Below the pieces are notes generated by a model, which saw only the letters and a list, made by a program, of their open reading frames with translations, ran no database searches and was not told the DNA's origin. Below, piece by piece: positions 1 through 10,040 of a DNA stretch of 64,000 bases (positions are counted from its first letter, which is position 1; the number at the start of each line of letters is the position of its first letter). The DNA is taken from the NCBI GenBank assembly GCA_041392765.1, contig JAWKLL010000008.1, positions 62,001 through 126,000 of the forward strand, read 5' to 3'. Source of the stretch: Lewinella sp041392765. GTDB taxonomy: Bacteria > Bacteroidota > Bacteroidia > Chitinophagales > Saprospiraceae. A program made the position numbers and the translations under genes.

Positions 1-221
1 TCCATCAGGTTGACAAGCGTATCTGCACTTTTGATGATAGTTTTCCGTTGCCCCCAAGCTAGCATAGCGGCCCAAAATCCCGTTATTTCCCTATCCTGAA
101 GGCGAGAAAACCGGTGTGGGATAGAAATAGGGTCATCCCCGATGAAATCGGGGTTGTTGAATTGTTCAACCTTTTCATCCAGCAGCTCTTTTAGTGCTGG
201 TGAATATCGTCTTTTTGCCAA
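1..221 (-). CDS. TIGR02757/DUF2400-like protein, N-terminal fragment
   Basis: About 73 codons are present; the gene runs off the left edge of the window. The reading frame contains DPISIPHRF, then FWAAMLAWGQRKTII, which I recognise from the N-terminus of the TIGR02757 (DUF2400) family of uncharacterised Bacteroidota proteins. An in-frame stop lies five codons upstream of a TTG codon at 219-221, and no ATG lies between them, so TTG is taken as the start. Function is unknown. The palindrome CCCCGATGAAATCGGGG at about 136-153 lies inside this coding sequence. Confidence 0.7.
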   Translation of the reverse strand, partial: MAKRRYSPALKELLDEKVEQFNNPDFIGDDPISIPHRFSRLQDREITGFWAAMLAWGQRKTIIKSADTLVNLM

Positions 222-280
222 GTTAACAGCTGTTTAAAAAAGATAATGAACGTAAAATCCACATGATTACGGTTGATTAG

Positions 281-408
281 AGACGGAAAAAAATAAGTGA
301 TCCCATTTTTGGCTTGGCTTTATGTACTAAGCGTAGGAATACTTGCACAAAGCGTGTGCATAAAGACAAGCCTTCAGAAAAAATGGGATCAGTTATTTCC
401 GTCAAATT
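281..408. repeat. Family A palindromic MITE-like element, copy A1 (reverse orientation)
   Basis: The ends are GAGACGGAAA on the left and TTTCCGTCAAATT on the right. Inner arms carry AAGTGATCCCATTTTTGGC and its near complement. The centre holds the family's conserved hairpin region (CCTACGCTTAGTGC / GCACACGCTTTGTGC type). It lies between the TIGR02757-like gene and the 3' end of the GCS2-CBS gene, replacing any recognisable promoter or terminator there. It carries no ORF of its own. Confidence 0.85.
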
Positions 409-447
409 ACTTAGCCAGTCAAGCCGATTTCCCAACATCCTACTACC

Positions 448-2414
448 TTATTTCTTTCCTTTTTTACTTCCACCAGCAGCGGGCTTGCCCTCTTTTTCCT
501 CCAAACGTTCCAGTAGGCGGTTGGAGATACGGACGAAGTCCATTTCGGTAATGATGCCAATGAGTTCATCATTTTGTGTAACTGGAGGCATCCGATGCGA
601 TGCTCCCGCATAAGGCGCATCGCTTTGAGGAGATTAGCATCCGGGGAGATGGTAATGGGAGCATGAATCATGATGTCACGGACGGCACTAACTTCTGCTC
701 CGTTCCATGTTTTGCCATTGGCGTAGTAACGCAGCATCATACGGCTGGTGACAAGCCCTACCAAATGCCCTTTGGTGTTTTCCACGGGCATGTGGCGAAT
801 CTTGCGCCAATCCATCAGGTTGGCAGCCATTTCGATAAGGTCGTCTTCCTGAATAGTGAATAAGTCGGTTTCCATGAATTCCTCCACGGTAAGGGCAGAG
901 GGTCGATATTCTTTGAGGTCACTTTGTTTCGGCATTTCCCAAGTGTGTACGGGTTTACCCTCTTCCTGTTGGCGCAGGATACAGGCGGTTAAGATACTCA
1001 GGGCTTCATCCCTGTTGACTTCTTTTTTAGTTGGGTGTACGCTCTCAATTGCCACCGCGCCCCGTTCATGTGTGCATTGGCGCGGGCTTCTATCACACCG
1101 AGGTATTTGTCGATGTCCTCTTTGGCTACTTGGCGAATTTCTAACCCCTTACGAGCCATAGGTAAGAGTTCTTTAAGTACTAAATCTGTGGCGTTGATTT
1201 TTTTATCCTTAAACCAAGTGAAGTTGGTATCAATGCCAAATTTAGCTGCCTTTCCGAAGTTATCGCGTACATCTTCCCAAGAAATGACCTCGCGTATATC
1301 CTTGTAGTTGGCGGCCATCCCTGTCATGGCACCCAACCAGAAAGCGGCGTTAGCCACCTCGTCTATCACCGTATAGCCTGAGGGTAGCACCCTGTTTTCA
1401 ATGCGTAAATGAGGTTTTCCATTAGGACTAATACCGTAGCAAGGACGATTCCAGCGATACACAGTAGAGTTGTGAACCTGAAGTGCCCTTAGTTTAGGTA
1501 CTTTACCCTCCTGTATCATGTCGATGCTATCTTCGTTGATGTCGTTGCCCAACAATACCCGGAAACGCGCGATGTCTTCCTTGTAAATCTCCATAATTGA
1601 TTTGTCCAACCAGCCGGTGCCAAAGCTCACACGCGGGCTGCGTTCCCTCAAGTGGTCGTGGGTAGTGCGCACATCCAACGCTTGCTGGAAAAGGGCAATG
1701 CGAGTTTCATGCCAAAGGCGTTTGCCAAATACAATGGGCGAAGTTAGCCGCTATCGCCATGACGGGGGCTGCTAACGTTTGGGCGATGTTGTATAGGTGC
1801 ACAAATTCCTGCGGAGTTACCTGTAGGTGCACCTGAAAACTAGTATTACAAGCTTCCAACAAAGGGGAGTCGTGTTTGACCAAAAGCTCGTCAATACCCG
1901 CCAGCCGCAGTTCATAAGCATTGCCTATCAATTGTTGGTTAATGGCTTCCATCAACGCAAAATATCGAGGGCGCGGCGTTAGGTTTTCCATAGCCAAGTC
2001 GAACTTGCGCAAGGTGGGTAGTATCCCTGTGAGGACGATCTCCGCTCCCATTTTCTTGGCTTGCTCGCGAATGATGCGCTGGTGTTCCATGTTTTCAGCT
2101 TCCATCAGGCTGAGGCAGTGCCCTCTGAATTCATGTGGAGTGAGGTTGGTTTCCAAATTGAAACGCGCCAATTCGCTATCTGCCCAAGGGTACTTATGTA
2201 GCTTTTCCAGCATTTCAGGGCCGATGGTGGCGGGTGCGAACGTTTCTTTATCCACTATGAACATTTCCTGTTCACCGCCTATACGTATTGTGTCGGTTTC
2301 AAACCAATCGTGCTCAAGCATGTACTCCAACGCACGCACATCTTTTAATAAATGTGCCATGAAGTTGTGCATATTGCTTTCGCCTTGTACTAAGCCTACT
2401 CTCTGCTCGCCCAT
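448..2414 (-). CDS. GCS2-type glutamate-cysteine ligase domain fused to CBS pair (frameshifted)
   Basis: Three overlapping pieces in different frames reconstruct one protein of about 655 residues. The first two thirds resemble the GCS2/glutamate-cysteine ligase superfamily: IRIGGEQEMFIVD near the start, FNLETNLTPHEF, then a long catalytic-fold region. The last quarter is a CBS-domain pair: VEEFMETDLFTI, RHMPVENTKGHLVGLVTSR, then VRDIMIHAPITI and, after a frame change near 590, PVTQNDELIGIITEMDFV. The start is placed at MGEQRVG (2412-2414), where family similarity begins. Frame changes are visible near 1690, 1050 and 590. The gene is probably whole in life and damaged by indel error. The CBS pair suggests adenine-nucleotide sensing (family knowledge). 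The ligase substrate cannot be told from sequence. Confidence 0.75.
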
Positions 2415-2521
2415 ATCAATATCATTTTTATCCCTGCAAAATACGCGGTGTATTGTTTTTTCCAATGCAAGTTGTACAAAATTTTCAAAGATTGCGTTTT
2501 GCTTGGGTAAAAGATAATCAA

Positions 2522-3052
2522 ATGATGCGATTAATAACCATTTTAGGCGGAGCTTTACTCCTATTGGCGGCTTGTAGAAAAGACCAAGGGGAAGCACTTT
2601 TTGATCTGAACTACCCACCCCGGAGTTTTACCTTAGCGGCTGGGGCAAACCCTGGCCTAGCACAGGTGTTCACGTTCAATAACCAGCCTACCCTTTTTCA
2701 ATCCTTTCTGAACAATAGCGGTCACACTGCCGATGAGGTGGAAGGCATCCAGTCCCGTTTTGCCCGTCTTTCTTCGGAGGATGGCTTTGATTTGGGCTTT
2801 CTCACAGGTGTTTCTGTTAGGATATGCCCTGTCACGCAAGATGAATGTACTTTCGCTGATGAAGTATTTTATCGCGATGACTTGTTCCGTAGGAATATCT
2901 CTGTCATTAACTTAGATCCCGGTTTAGCTGACAAAAAGGAACTCCTCTCAGGTAACTTATACAAAATGGAAGTTTTGCTCTTCTTGGGAGATGTATCCCC
3001 GTATGCGGTGGATTTTCGGTTAGAATACGGGTTCACCGCTTATAAAAAATGA
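2522..3052 (+). CDS. Small lipoprotein, unknown function
   Basis: 176 residues. It starts at the double ATG (MMRLITILGG), just upstream of a lipobox-like LLLLAACRKD, so a lipoprotein anchored through Cys at about residue 18 is expected. The mature part has two more cysteines in a CPVTQDEC stretch and no domain I recognise. It is divergent from the GCS2-CBS gene, and the 107 bp between the two starts must hold both promoters. The upstream in-frame extension lacks signal-peptide character and was not used. Confidence 0.65.
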   Translation: MMRLITILGGALLLLAACRKDQGEALFDLNYPPRSFTLAAGANPGLAQVFTFNNQPTLFQSFLNNSGHTADEVEGIQSRFARLSSEDGFDLGFLTGVSVRICPVTQDECTFADEVFYRDDLFRRNISVINLDPGLADKKELLSGNLYKMEVLLFLGDVSPYAVDFRLEYGFTAYKK

Positions 3053-3061
3053 GGAATATGA

Positions 3062-3227
3062 TAGAGGTTATGTACGGGGAATTTGTATAGGGATTCCAAT
3101 AAGATTTTTACGTCAGGCAAGGAAAAGGTTCTTTTGCTTAGCCTTAGCTAAGGGAAATGGTTCTTTGACGCAGCATGGCGTAAAAAGATATTTGAAGCGC
3201 ATACAAAATTCTCCTACATAACCTCTA
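3062..3227. repeat. Family F palindromic element with internal hairpin
   Basis: The end TAGAGGTTATGTACGGGGAA at 3062 is complemented imperfectly by TTCTCCTACATAACCTCTA ending at 3227, giving a roughly 166-bp inverted-repeat unit. The interior contains a second imperfect palindrome: TTTTTACG arms with TTAGCCTTAGCTAAG in the loop. It fills the gap between a lipoprotein stop and a convergent membrane-protein stop. No second copy was noticed in this window. Confidence 0.65.
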
Positions 3228-3291
3228 ATAATAAATGACGTTGAATAACCTCGTCTGGCAGGGCCTGGGCATGCTAGTGACAATAGTACCG

Positions 3292-4593
3292 TCACTTAGG
3301 CAAATACAGAAAAGAGATACTCTCCTTTTTAGTCTTGCCTTCGTATTTTACCTCAGTATGTTCTATTTGGAGGACATGTTCACCGGGTGAAAGCACCAAA
3401 TCAGGGAAATAATAGAGCAGGCCGTATTCTTTTCGGTGAGGATGCGTATGGATGTAAATCGTGCAATTGACTTCTTTATTGTCTATTAACACTTTTATTT
3501 TTTCGCGATAGCACGAAATTTCTCGTACATATTGTGCTTTCCTACTGGCGCTGCGATCGTCTGTTTCTGGCGGTTCTGGGGTGTCGCAATTTTCCATGAT
3601 TCGCCTTTCCTCCCGATAAGGCATTGGGATGAAAAGTCGTAAATCAGACAGGTAATGCAGTTCTGGTGCAGGGATGGTAGCATATACAAAAGCAAGGCTC
3701 TCATTAGCCTTCGACTCGTAGTGGCGATTGTACATACGCTCGGTAATGTTGCTTTCCCGTGCGAAGTGGTTGGGCATGAGGCTCAGTAGATTGGAATTAA
3801 TCGCTTTATATCCCGAAACTACCGTTATGACGATGAAAATGATGATGCCGTTTTTTAAATAGGCTTTTTTATCTGTATTGGTACGGGTAACGTATGAAAA
3901 CCAGCTTATGGGTTGTTGGAAGATGTTGCCATACACCATCCCCACATACCGCATAAGAGGAAAGTGTATTTTTTTTACCCACTCTTTATCGCGCAGCTTA
4001 GGAATACTTAGGGCAACTCCAAAAAGCAAGGCCGCTACAAAAATCCCTATCAGTGCTGTCACTACATATAAAGCTGCTTTCTCCGTAGAAAAAACCGCAG
4101 TTAAGTAGCCGATGAATAACATCCCCCCCATCAATATACCGATGCCCGCAAAAGCCATCACCAATGAGAGCGCATTGGCCAAAATAGAGCTGGCCACCTT
4201 GTCTAAGTTTGCGTTGAAAGCATTGAAATCAGGATATTCTTTCTTGAGTTGTGTTTTAAAATGCTCCCCAAACAGGTCAGTATCCATATTGATGCCATTG
4301 GGATATACGCTCTCCAAACCAATGGAGGCAATCCATATAGCCCTTACAATAAAATGCACGAGAAAACTGGCACTTAGCGTGATAACAGCAATAATAAGAT
4401 AAAAACCAGCAAAATATGCAATCTCGGCGAGCGATTCCGGTAGTGTAAAAAACAGCCAGTCTATCAACTGGTCAACACCTGCCGAGAGTTGAAAAGCACC
4501 ATAGAGCGCCACCCCGGAGATGACTAATTCTGCTTGCCAACTTTCAGTGGCCAGCTGCTCCAACCACGATTTTTCCGACGACTGGTTCTCCAT
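3292..4593 (-). CDS. Polytopic membrane protein, unknown function
   Basis: 433 residues starting at MENQSSEKSWLEQL. About five hydrophobic segments are visible: residues 22-42, 56-82, 130-160, 170-195 and 250-268. A C-terminal soluble half follows, with four cysteines and a HTHPHRKEYG stretch, and it ends YLPK. The upstream in-frame extension runs into the preceding TPR gene and is not used. The start is 14 bp from the stop of the upstream TPR lipoprotein, so the two probably share a transcript. I do not recognise the family. Confidence 0.65.
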   Translation of the reverse strand: MENQSSEKSWLEQLATESWQAELVISGVALYGAFQLSAGVDQLIDWLFFTLPESLAEIAYFAGFYLIIAVITLSASFLVHFIVRAIWIASIGLESVYPNGINMDTDLFGEHFKTQLKKEYPDFNAFNANLDKVASSILANALSLVMAFAGIGILMGGMLFIGYLTAVFSTEKAALYVVTALIGIFVAALLFGVALSIPKLRDKEWVKKIHFPLMRYVGMVYGNIFQQPISWFSYVTRTNTDKKAYLKNGIIIFIVITVVSGYKAINSNLLSLMPNHFARESNITERMYNRHYESKANESLAFVYATIPAPELHYLSDLRLFIPMPYREERRIMENCDTPEPPETDDRSASRKAQYVREISCYREKIKVLIDNKEVNCTIYIHTHPHRKEYGLLYYFPDLVLSPGEHVLQIEHTEVKYEGKTKKESISFLYLPK

Positions 4594-4606
4594 GATAAAG
4601 ACTAGT

Positions 4607-6031
4607 TTAATCAGCAGTACGCACAGTGGTACTGCGTTGTATCCAGCAACCGATGTAAAAGGAGTCGCCAGTTTTGAGGTTTCTGATAAATATATCTTCG
4701 CGTTTGGGCATATATTGGCTGTATTGCCCAATCCATTTATTGGCTTCTGATGCAGCGGCGGGGTCGATGCTTCTGGCTTTGTTCCACATGTCAAGTGCTG
4801 CCCATACGACCACTTGGCTATCCCATCCGCGCCCGGGGCCACACAAGGGGCCACTGCTGGCATACATCCTGCCTATGAGGATATAGGGTTCGCCCCAGCC
4901 GGGTCGGGCATCGGCAGCCTGTTGAGCATAGTTGCGGGCACGCACGAAATTCCGTTTGTGGACGTAAAAAATCTTGGCTACCAAAATTAATAATTCAGAC
5001 TTTCGCACAGCGGCATCTTCTTGCTCGGCGGCCAGCAAAAGGTTTTCAATGGCACAGTCGTAGTCGCCTTCTTGCAGGCACTTGATACCTACGCCAGCCG
5101 GGCCTGCAAACTCATAGCGGCAATCTCCGTCCAATTTACTTTTTACGGCATCATAAGCAGGTGTACCTTCCGTGCATCCTCCCCAGTTTAAGCGGCTGAA
5201 AACTTCGCGGGCTACGTCGCAGTTGTCAGGATCAGCGGTGAATTGGGGATAGTATTTACCAACGTAGTAATCACAATCGTAAAAACCTTTTACCGTCTCG
5301 AAATACTCCAATCTGACGGGGGCGTATTCCGCTACAATTTGCCAGCGTTCGCAGTAAGGCTCTTTACAAGTGGCTAATCCATTGTCAATAATCTGCCGGA
5401 TTTTTTGTTCATATACTTTGGCTTCTTCCGTGGAGACAAGGGTAGAATCATGCAATTCCGTCAGCAGTGCCGTGAAAGGGTTGATGACAAAATCATTGGT
5501 CTTGATGCCGTCTTTGTCAATGGAACTTTTGAACAAACGATACATTTCCATACGGGAAACGCGGTCGGGATATTTGTAGTAGTAATCAAATGCTTTTCTA
5601 CCATCCACGTAACCACCTTCCGGATAACATTTATCAATCTCATCATACAATAAGAAGATGGAATCCACATAGGCCGATTGGCCTGTTTGATTGAGGAAAT
5701 ATTCGTAGAAAAAGATGCCGTCTGAAAAAACAGTATTGCGTTGACCATCGGCAGCAGGTGCTACCGTATAGACTTTTTTCCAATAACTGTAAGCCTGATT
5801 ATAATCCTTGGCACGCAGAAAATCGCGATAAAGCACATAATTGGTTTCTGCCTCATCCTTGTTGGGGGCATCGCTAAACTTAGGGCAGGGGCTCAAGTTG
5901 GCGACAGGTGGTTCAGGGCTAGGTGGCTGTACGGTGGGAGGTGGTGTTACCGTTTCGGTCGTTTTGGGCGTACAGTTCGTCATTAACAATAAACCGGAAA
6001 GCCCCACAGCCAGTAGCAGAAAATACTTCAT
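4607..6031 (-). CDS. TPR-containing lipoprotein
   Basis: 474 residues. The N-terminus MKYFLLLAVGLSGLLLMTNC is a lipoprotein signal with Cys at about residue 20. A Pro/Thr-rich linker follows (TPPPTVQPPSPEPPVA). The rest is helical with tetratricopeptide-like repeats, for example FLRAKDYNQAYSYWKKVY near residue 70 and CLQEGDYDCAIENLLLAAEQ near 330. Several conserved-looking cysteine pairs occur. The end reads GDSFYIGCWIQRSTTVRTAD. It was intact in one frame. It is probably exported to the periplasm or outer membrane and acts as a protein-interaction scaffold. The specific role is unknown. Confidence 0.75.
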   Translation of the reverse strand: MKYFLLLAVGLSGLLLMTNCTPKTTETVTPPPTVQPPSPEPPVANLSPCPKFSDAPNKDEAETNYVLYRDFLRAKDYNQAYSYWKKVYTVAPAADGQRNTVFSDGIFFYEYFLNQTGQSAYVDSIFLLYDEIDKCYPEGGYVDGRKAFDYYYKYPDRVSRMEMYRLFKSSIDKDGIKTNDFVINPFTALLTELHDSTLVSTEEAKVYEQKIRQIIDNGLATCKEPYCERWQIVAEYAPVRLEYFETVKGFYDCDYYVGKYYPQFTADPDNCDVAREVFSRLNWGGCTEGTPAYDAVKSKLDGDCRYEFAGPAGVGIKCLQEGDYDCAIENLLLAAEQEDAAVRKSELLILVAKIFYVHKRNFVRARNYAQQAADARPGWGEPYILIGRMYASSGPLCGPGRGWDSQVVVWAALDMWNKARSIDPAAASEANKWIGQYSQYMPKREDIFIRNLKTGDSFYIGCWIQRSTTVRTAD

Positions 6032-6322
6032 AACGTTGTGTTCTAGCTTGAATGATAAATCAAGCCCTAATGTATTACAAAAATACTACGCTGCAAAAAA
6101 GGACTTGATGTTTTGTACTATTCGGCAAAAAGTTAATATTGCTAAAAAAATGTTTTACACTAAAAAGGTTCATTGGTAATACTTGTTGGAAACCAATAAG
6201 GATTGCCAAATATTGCCTTGACGGCTAAATGGTTGCATATCGTAGAAGTTGGTATTATTTGTAAGTAGGCGGTAGAAGGAGCTGTATGTCGGTGCAAAAA
6301 AAGCGTATTTTTGCGCATCAGT

Positions 6323-6358
6323 AATTTGACGGAAATAAATCGTTCAATTCTCCCCGTC
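6323..6358. repeat. Miniature family A element (36 bp)
   Basis: Starts AATTTGACGGAAATAAATCG and ends CTCCCCGTC. It has both family A termini with almost no interior. It is immediately followed by a fuller element at 6371. Confidence 0.6.
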
Positions 6359-6370
6359 ATGTACCAAGTT

Positions 6371-6471
6371 ATTTGACGGAAATTAATTGAACAACTTTTT
6401 CTAAAAGATTCGGAAATATTTTCACACAATTTTTCCGAATCAAAAGTTGTGCAATTAATTTTTTCCGTCTC
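6371..6471. repeat. Family A element with alternative interior, copy A2
   Basis: Ends are ATTTGACGGAAATTAATTG and CAATTAATTTTTTCCGTCT. Inner arms AACAACTTTT / AAAAGTTGTGC and GATTCGG / CCGAATC form a long hairpin. The interior differs from the GATCCCATTTTT type but matches the element nested downstream of dnaA. It lies about 20 bp upstream of serC. With the flanking sequence it accounts for the serC-side half of the 6032-6490 gap; the rest of that gap (6032-6320) is AT-rich and I see no gene there. Confidence 0.8.
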
Positions 6472-6490
6472 CAACGCAAAACCATACCTT

Positions 6491-7570
6491 ATGAAAGTGC
6501 ACAATTTCAGTGCTGGCCCAGCCATATTGCCAGCCAGTGTGATGGAGGAAGCGGCGCAGGCCGTATTGGATTTCAATGGCGGCGGCCTGTCTATTTTGGA
6601 AATTTCGCATCGTTCAAAACCTTTTATCGCTGTAGCCGACGAGGCCACTGCGTTGGTACGTGAGTTGTTGGGACTGACGGATGATTATGCCGTGATTTTC
6701 TTAGGTGGCGGTGCCAGTTCCCAGTTTTTCATGACAGCGATGAACTTGCTGAACGAAGACGAGTCGGCAGGGTACATCAACACGGGTACTTGGTCGAGCA
6801 AGGCCATCAAAGAAGCCAAGTTATTCGGCAACGTGGTGGAATTGGCCAGCAGCAAGGATAAAAATTTCACCTACCTGCCCAAAGGTTACGAAATTCCGAC
6901 GGGGTTGAAATATGTGCATATCACATCCAACAACACCATTTTTGGTACCCAATTCAAGGATTTCCCTGAAACGGATGCCCCCTTGGTAGCGGATATGTCG
7001 AGCGATATTTTCAGTCGCCCCTTACCGATGGATCGATTTGGGTTGATCTATGCAGGAGCCCAGAAAAATATGGGGCCAGCCGGGGTGACACTTGTCGTCA
7101 TCCGCAAGGATATGCTAGATCGCATCAATCGCACCCTACCTTCGATGTTGGACTATCGGGTTCATATCAACAACGAATCGATGTTCAATACACCACCTGC
7201 TTTCCCGCTATATGTGAGTATGTTGACGATGCGTTGGATCAAAGCGCAGGGTGGTCTTCAGGCGATGGTAACGCGCAATGCTGCCAAAGCCGATCTTATT
7301 TACGGAGAGATCGACAGCAACCCACTCTTCCAAGCGGTCATTGCCGACCCCGCAGATCGTTCCGTTATGAACGCCACTTTTGTTATGAGTGAGCCTTACG
7401 CGCATTTAGAAGCAGACTTCTTAGCGGCCTGCAACGCAGCCCATTGCAGCGGTGTGAAAGGGCACCGTTCTGTGGGAGGATTCCGTGCCTCTATCTACAA
7501 CGCCATGGACATAGACAGCGTTCAGGCATTGGTGGATGTGATGCGCGGTTTTGCTGCTCAGCATGGGTAG
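6491..7570 (+). CDS. serC: Phosphoserine aminotransferase
   Basis: 359 residues, intact. It converts 3-phosphohydroxypyruvate and glutamate to phosphoserine in serine biosynthesis (and can act in pyridoxal phosphate synthesis), using PLP in the cytoplasm. The N-terminus VHNFSAGPAILP and the PLP-lysine region YAGAQKNMGPAG are diagnostic, and the C-terminus GHRSVGGFRASIYNA is typical. The start is the ATG at 6491, directly before the conserved N-terminal motif; the 14-codon upstream extension derives from the adjoining repeat element. A bidirectional terminator follows. Confidence 0.95.
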   Translation: MKVHNFSAGPAILPASVMEEAAQAVLDFNGGGLSILEISHRSKPFIAVADEATALVRELLGLTDDYAVIFLGGGASSQFFMTAMNLLNEDESAGYINTGTWSSKAIKEAKLFGNVVELASSKDKNFTYLPKGYEIPTGLKYVHITSNNTIFGTQFKDFPETDAPLVADMSSDIFSRPLPMDRFGLIYAGAQKNMGPAGVTLVVIRKDMLDRINRTLPSMLDYRVHINNESMFNTPPAFPLYVSMLTMRWIKAQGGLQAMVTRNAAKADLIYGEIDSNPLFQAVIADPADRSVMNATFVMSEPYAHLEADFLAACNAAHCSGVKGHRSVGGFRASIYNAMDIDSVQALVDVMRGFAAQHG

Positions 7571-7591
7571 AGAATTGGGTGTCAAAACATC

Positions 7592-7628
7592 AAAAAGGCC
7601 ATGTAGTTAATTACTGCATGGCCTTTTT
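7592..7628. terminator. Bidirectional intrinsic terminator
   Basis: AAAAAGGCCATG and CATGGCCTTTTT flank a short AGTTAATTACT loop. The A and T tracts make it work on both strands. It lies between the convergent ends of serC and the DUF4286 gene. Confidence 0.85.
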
Positions 7629-7648
7629 AGTATGGGGCGAAAAACAAA

Positions 7649-7981
7649 CTATTCCTCGCCTCGCTCAATTACTTTCATAATGGAGCGGAAGGCCACATAC
7701 CTCTCCTTGTAGCGATGGTGGTGGTTTTTTTGCAGCTCTGTGGCGTGCTTTTCTTGGTATTCCTGATAAGCTGCGAAGTTTTTGGCCAAATATTGGATGC
7801 TATAAGTAAAACCTTCCGTTTCATCAGTACCCAACAAGCGAGACAGGGTATATTCATAAAAACACCCTGTGGCCATCATTTCGGGCAGGTGCACTACCTT
7901 CATCCAAGCCAACCAGTTGTCGTGGACACCGTGGTCTATTTTTATCGTCACATTGTAAAGCACCATTGTTTCCATAGCCAT
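7649..7981 (-). CDS. DUF4286 family protein
   Basis: 110 residues, intact. It begins METMVLYNVTIKIDHGVHDNWLAWM in effect; LYNVTI...W..WM..VHLPEMM is the recognisable DUF4286 pattern, followed by a ferredoxin-fold-like sequence ending KVIERGEE. Function is unknown. The start ATG overlaps the murA stop (TAATG on the minus strand), so translation is probably coupled to murA. The alternative starts M3 and M6 are possible. Confidence 0.8.
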   Translation of the reverse strand: MAMETMVLYNVTIKIDHGVHDNWLAWMKVVHLPEMMATGCFYEYTLSRLLGTDETEGFTYSIQYLAKNFAAYQEYQEKHATELQKNHHHRYKERYVAFRSIMKVIERGEE

Positions 7982-9297
7982 TAGTCTTCTGCACGTACAA
8001 TATGGGCACCTAATGCCCGCAGGCGTTCGTCTATACGTTCGTACCCCCTGTCAATTTGATGAATGTTATGAATTCGGCTGGTTCCTTTCGCCGACAAGGC
8101 CGCAATCAGCAGCGCCACACCAGCCCTAATGTCCGGGGATACCATTTCAATGCCTCGTAGTTGAAACCTTCTGTCCAATCCAATCACGGTAGCTCGGTGG
8201 GGGTCGCAAAGAATGATTTGAGCACCCATATCTATGAGCTTATCGACGAAAAAAGACGACTCTCAAACATCTTCTGGTGAATAAGCACACTTCCTTTGGC
8301 TTGTGTGGCCGTTACCAACAAAACACTCATGAGATCGGGCGTGAACCCTGGCCAAGGCGCATCATAGACGGTCAGGATGGAGCCATCAATAAAGCTTTGA
8401 ATTTCATAATGATCTTGGGCAGGAATGTGCAGGTCATCGTCTTTTTCATCTACGATAATACCCAATTTACGAAACACACTGGGATGATACCGAGTTGGTC
8501 GATACGTGCATTTTTGATGGTTATTTCCGACCGTGTCATGGCTGCCAGCCCGATAAAACTACCTATTTCTATCATATCGGGTAGCAGTTTATGTTGGGTG
8601 CCGTGCAGCTTTTCCACTCCTCGTATGTGCAGTCTGTTGGAGCCTATGCCTTCTATGTGTGCACCCATGTCACGGAGCATCAGGCAAAGTTGTTGCACAT
8701 AAGGTTCGCAGGCAGCGTTATAGACGGTCGTTTCGCCTTCTGCCAATACAGCAGCCATGACGACATTGGCAGTGCCTGTAACCGATATTTCTTCTAAATG
8801 GAGGTAACACCCTTTTAACCGACCTTTCGTTTGGAAGGTATAGATATTTTTAGAAGTATTAAAATCGAAGTGGCCGCCTAATTGCTCCAACCCCAACAAG
8901 TGCGTATCCAATCTGCGCCGCCCAATTTTATCCCCTATGGCTTGGGTAGTGATGCTTGCCCAAAACGGCCAACAATGGCTAATAAGCATGACCGACCCCT
9001 GATACGGCTGGCATCGCGGAGGTAGTCTTGCGTTAGCACATACTCGAGGTTTACATCACGCGCCTCGAAGCGATAGGTGTCGTGGGAAAGCCGTGTCACC
9101 TCCACGCCTAATCCCTTGATAAGGGCAATCAGCATGGCTACATCCTGAATATCTGGCAGGTTGCTAATGACAACAGGCTCAGAAGTCAAGAGTACGGCAC
9201 AGAGTACCTGTAAAGCTTCGTTTTTAGCACCTTGGGGCATAATCTCCCCTTTGAGGGTGTGGCCGCCCTCTACAACAAAAGTATCGGTTGGGTACAT
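7981..9297 (-). CDS. murA: UDP-N-acetylglucosamine 1-carboxyvinyltransferase (frameshifted)
   Basis: First committed step of peptidoglycan synthesis: transfer of enolpyruvate from PEP to UDP-GlcNAc, in the cytoplasm. Four pieces in successive frames cover the normal length of about 438 residues. They contain FVVEGGHTLKGEIMPQGAKN (substrate-binding N-terminus), LEEISVTGTANVVMAA, YDAPWPGFTPDLMSVLLV, and the C-terminal ISPDIRAGVALLIAAL-like VSPDIRAGVALLIAAL. Frame changes occur near 8970, 8465 and 8230. The gene is essential in most bacteria, so the breaks are more likely indel errors than decay. It sits 24 bp downstream of the DUF4290 gene and overlaps DUF4286. Confidence 0.9.
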
Positions 9298-9321
9298 AGT
9301 GGAGTTGTTGAAACCGTTTGC

Positions 9322-10010
9322 CTATCGTCTGCGGCTACGTTTTTGGCTGCGCCGCCCGTGGCTGGTGTAAGAGCTGGCCGGGGAACGGCGTTTTCCGTTA
9401 TTGTTACTTTGTTGCCCTCCTCTGCGCCTGTGATTGTCGGTATGGGTGACGAGGTTTTCCAAGACTTGGTCGTCAGGAAGGGATAAAGCACCCTTAGAAA
9501 GCGTCACTAAATCTGCTTTGATAACTTCATCACTCACGTAGTGTTCGCGATTCCAAGTTCTGTAAGCCAATTTCATATAAGCCGCGATAGCCGCTACGTA
9601 CCCATCTTTTTTGTGCCTTCTTCCATGAGGATGGCTTTGCGAATCATGGTTTGCACATTATGGCCATAGTGACGGTATCTTGCTTCCGTTGACGGGTATG
9701 GCACGGGGTCTGGATGAAAATGGCCACTTACATCTTCTGGCACGGTGATGCCTTCCGGAGGGGTTACTCGCAAGTCGCTTTTGGCAATGCGAAAGAGATG
9801 TTTCCAGAGTTTTTCTTCATAGCCTTCTATGTTTTTACTCTGGGGGGCTACCTGCATCATTAGCTTGATGATACGCTCGGCTAACCGTTGGCGTAAGTCA
9901 TCGTCTTCCAATGTTTTTGCATAGTCCACCAATTGTTGTACATGCCGTCCATATTCAGGAATTTCTAAATCTTCCTTAGCTGAATTATAGGTCATTGTCC
10001 AGTCTATCAT
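9322..10010 (-). CDS. DUF4290 family protein (one frame change)
   Basis: About 229 residues in two frames. The N-terminus MIDWTMTYNSAKEDLEIPEY and the stretch IKLMMQVAPQSKNIEGYEEK are typical of DUF4290, a Bacteroidota family of unknown function. The second part, MKLAYRTWNREHYVSDEVIK, follows after a missing base near 9592 (GTKKDGYVAAIAAY if corrected). The C-terminus is low-complexity and very basic (RRRGGQQSNNNGKRR...RSRRR), suggesting nucleic-acid or other polyanion contact (inference). It lies directly upstream of murA and probably shares its operon. Confidence 0.8.
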
Positions 10011-10040
10011 ACAAAAGTGTTGTGTTGGTGTGGGAGAGGA

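Noticed and set aside
136..153. CCCCGATGAAATCGGGG as a terminator
   Set aside because: It is inside the coding frame of the TIGR02757-like gene and encodes conserved-looking residues.
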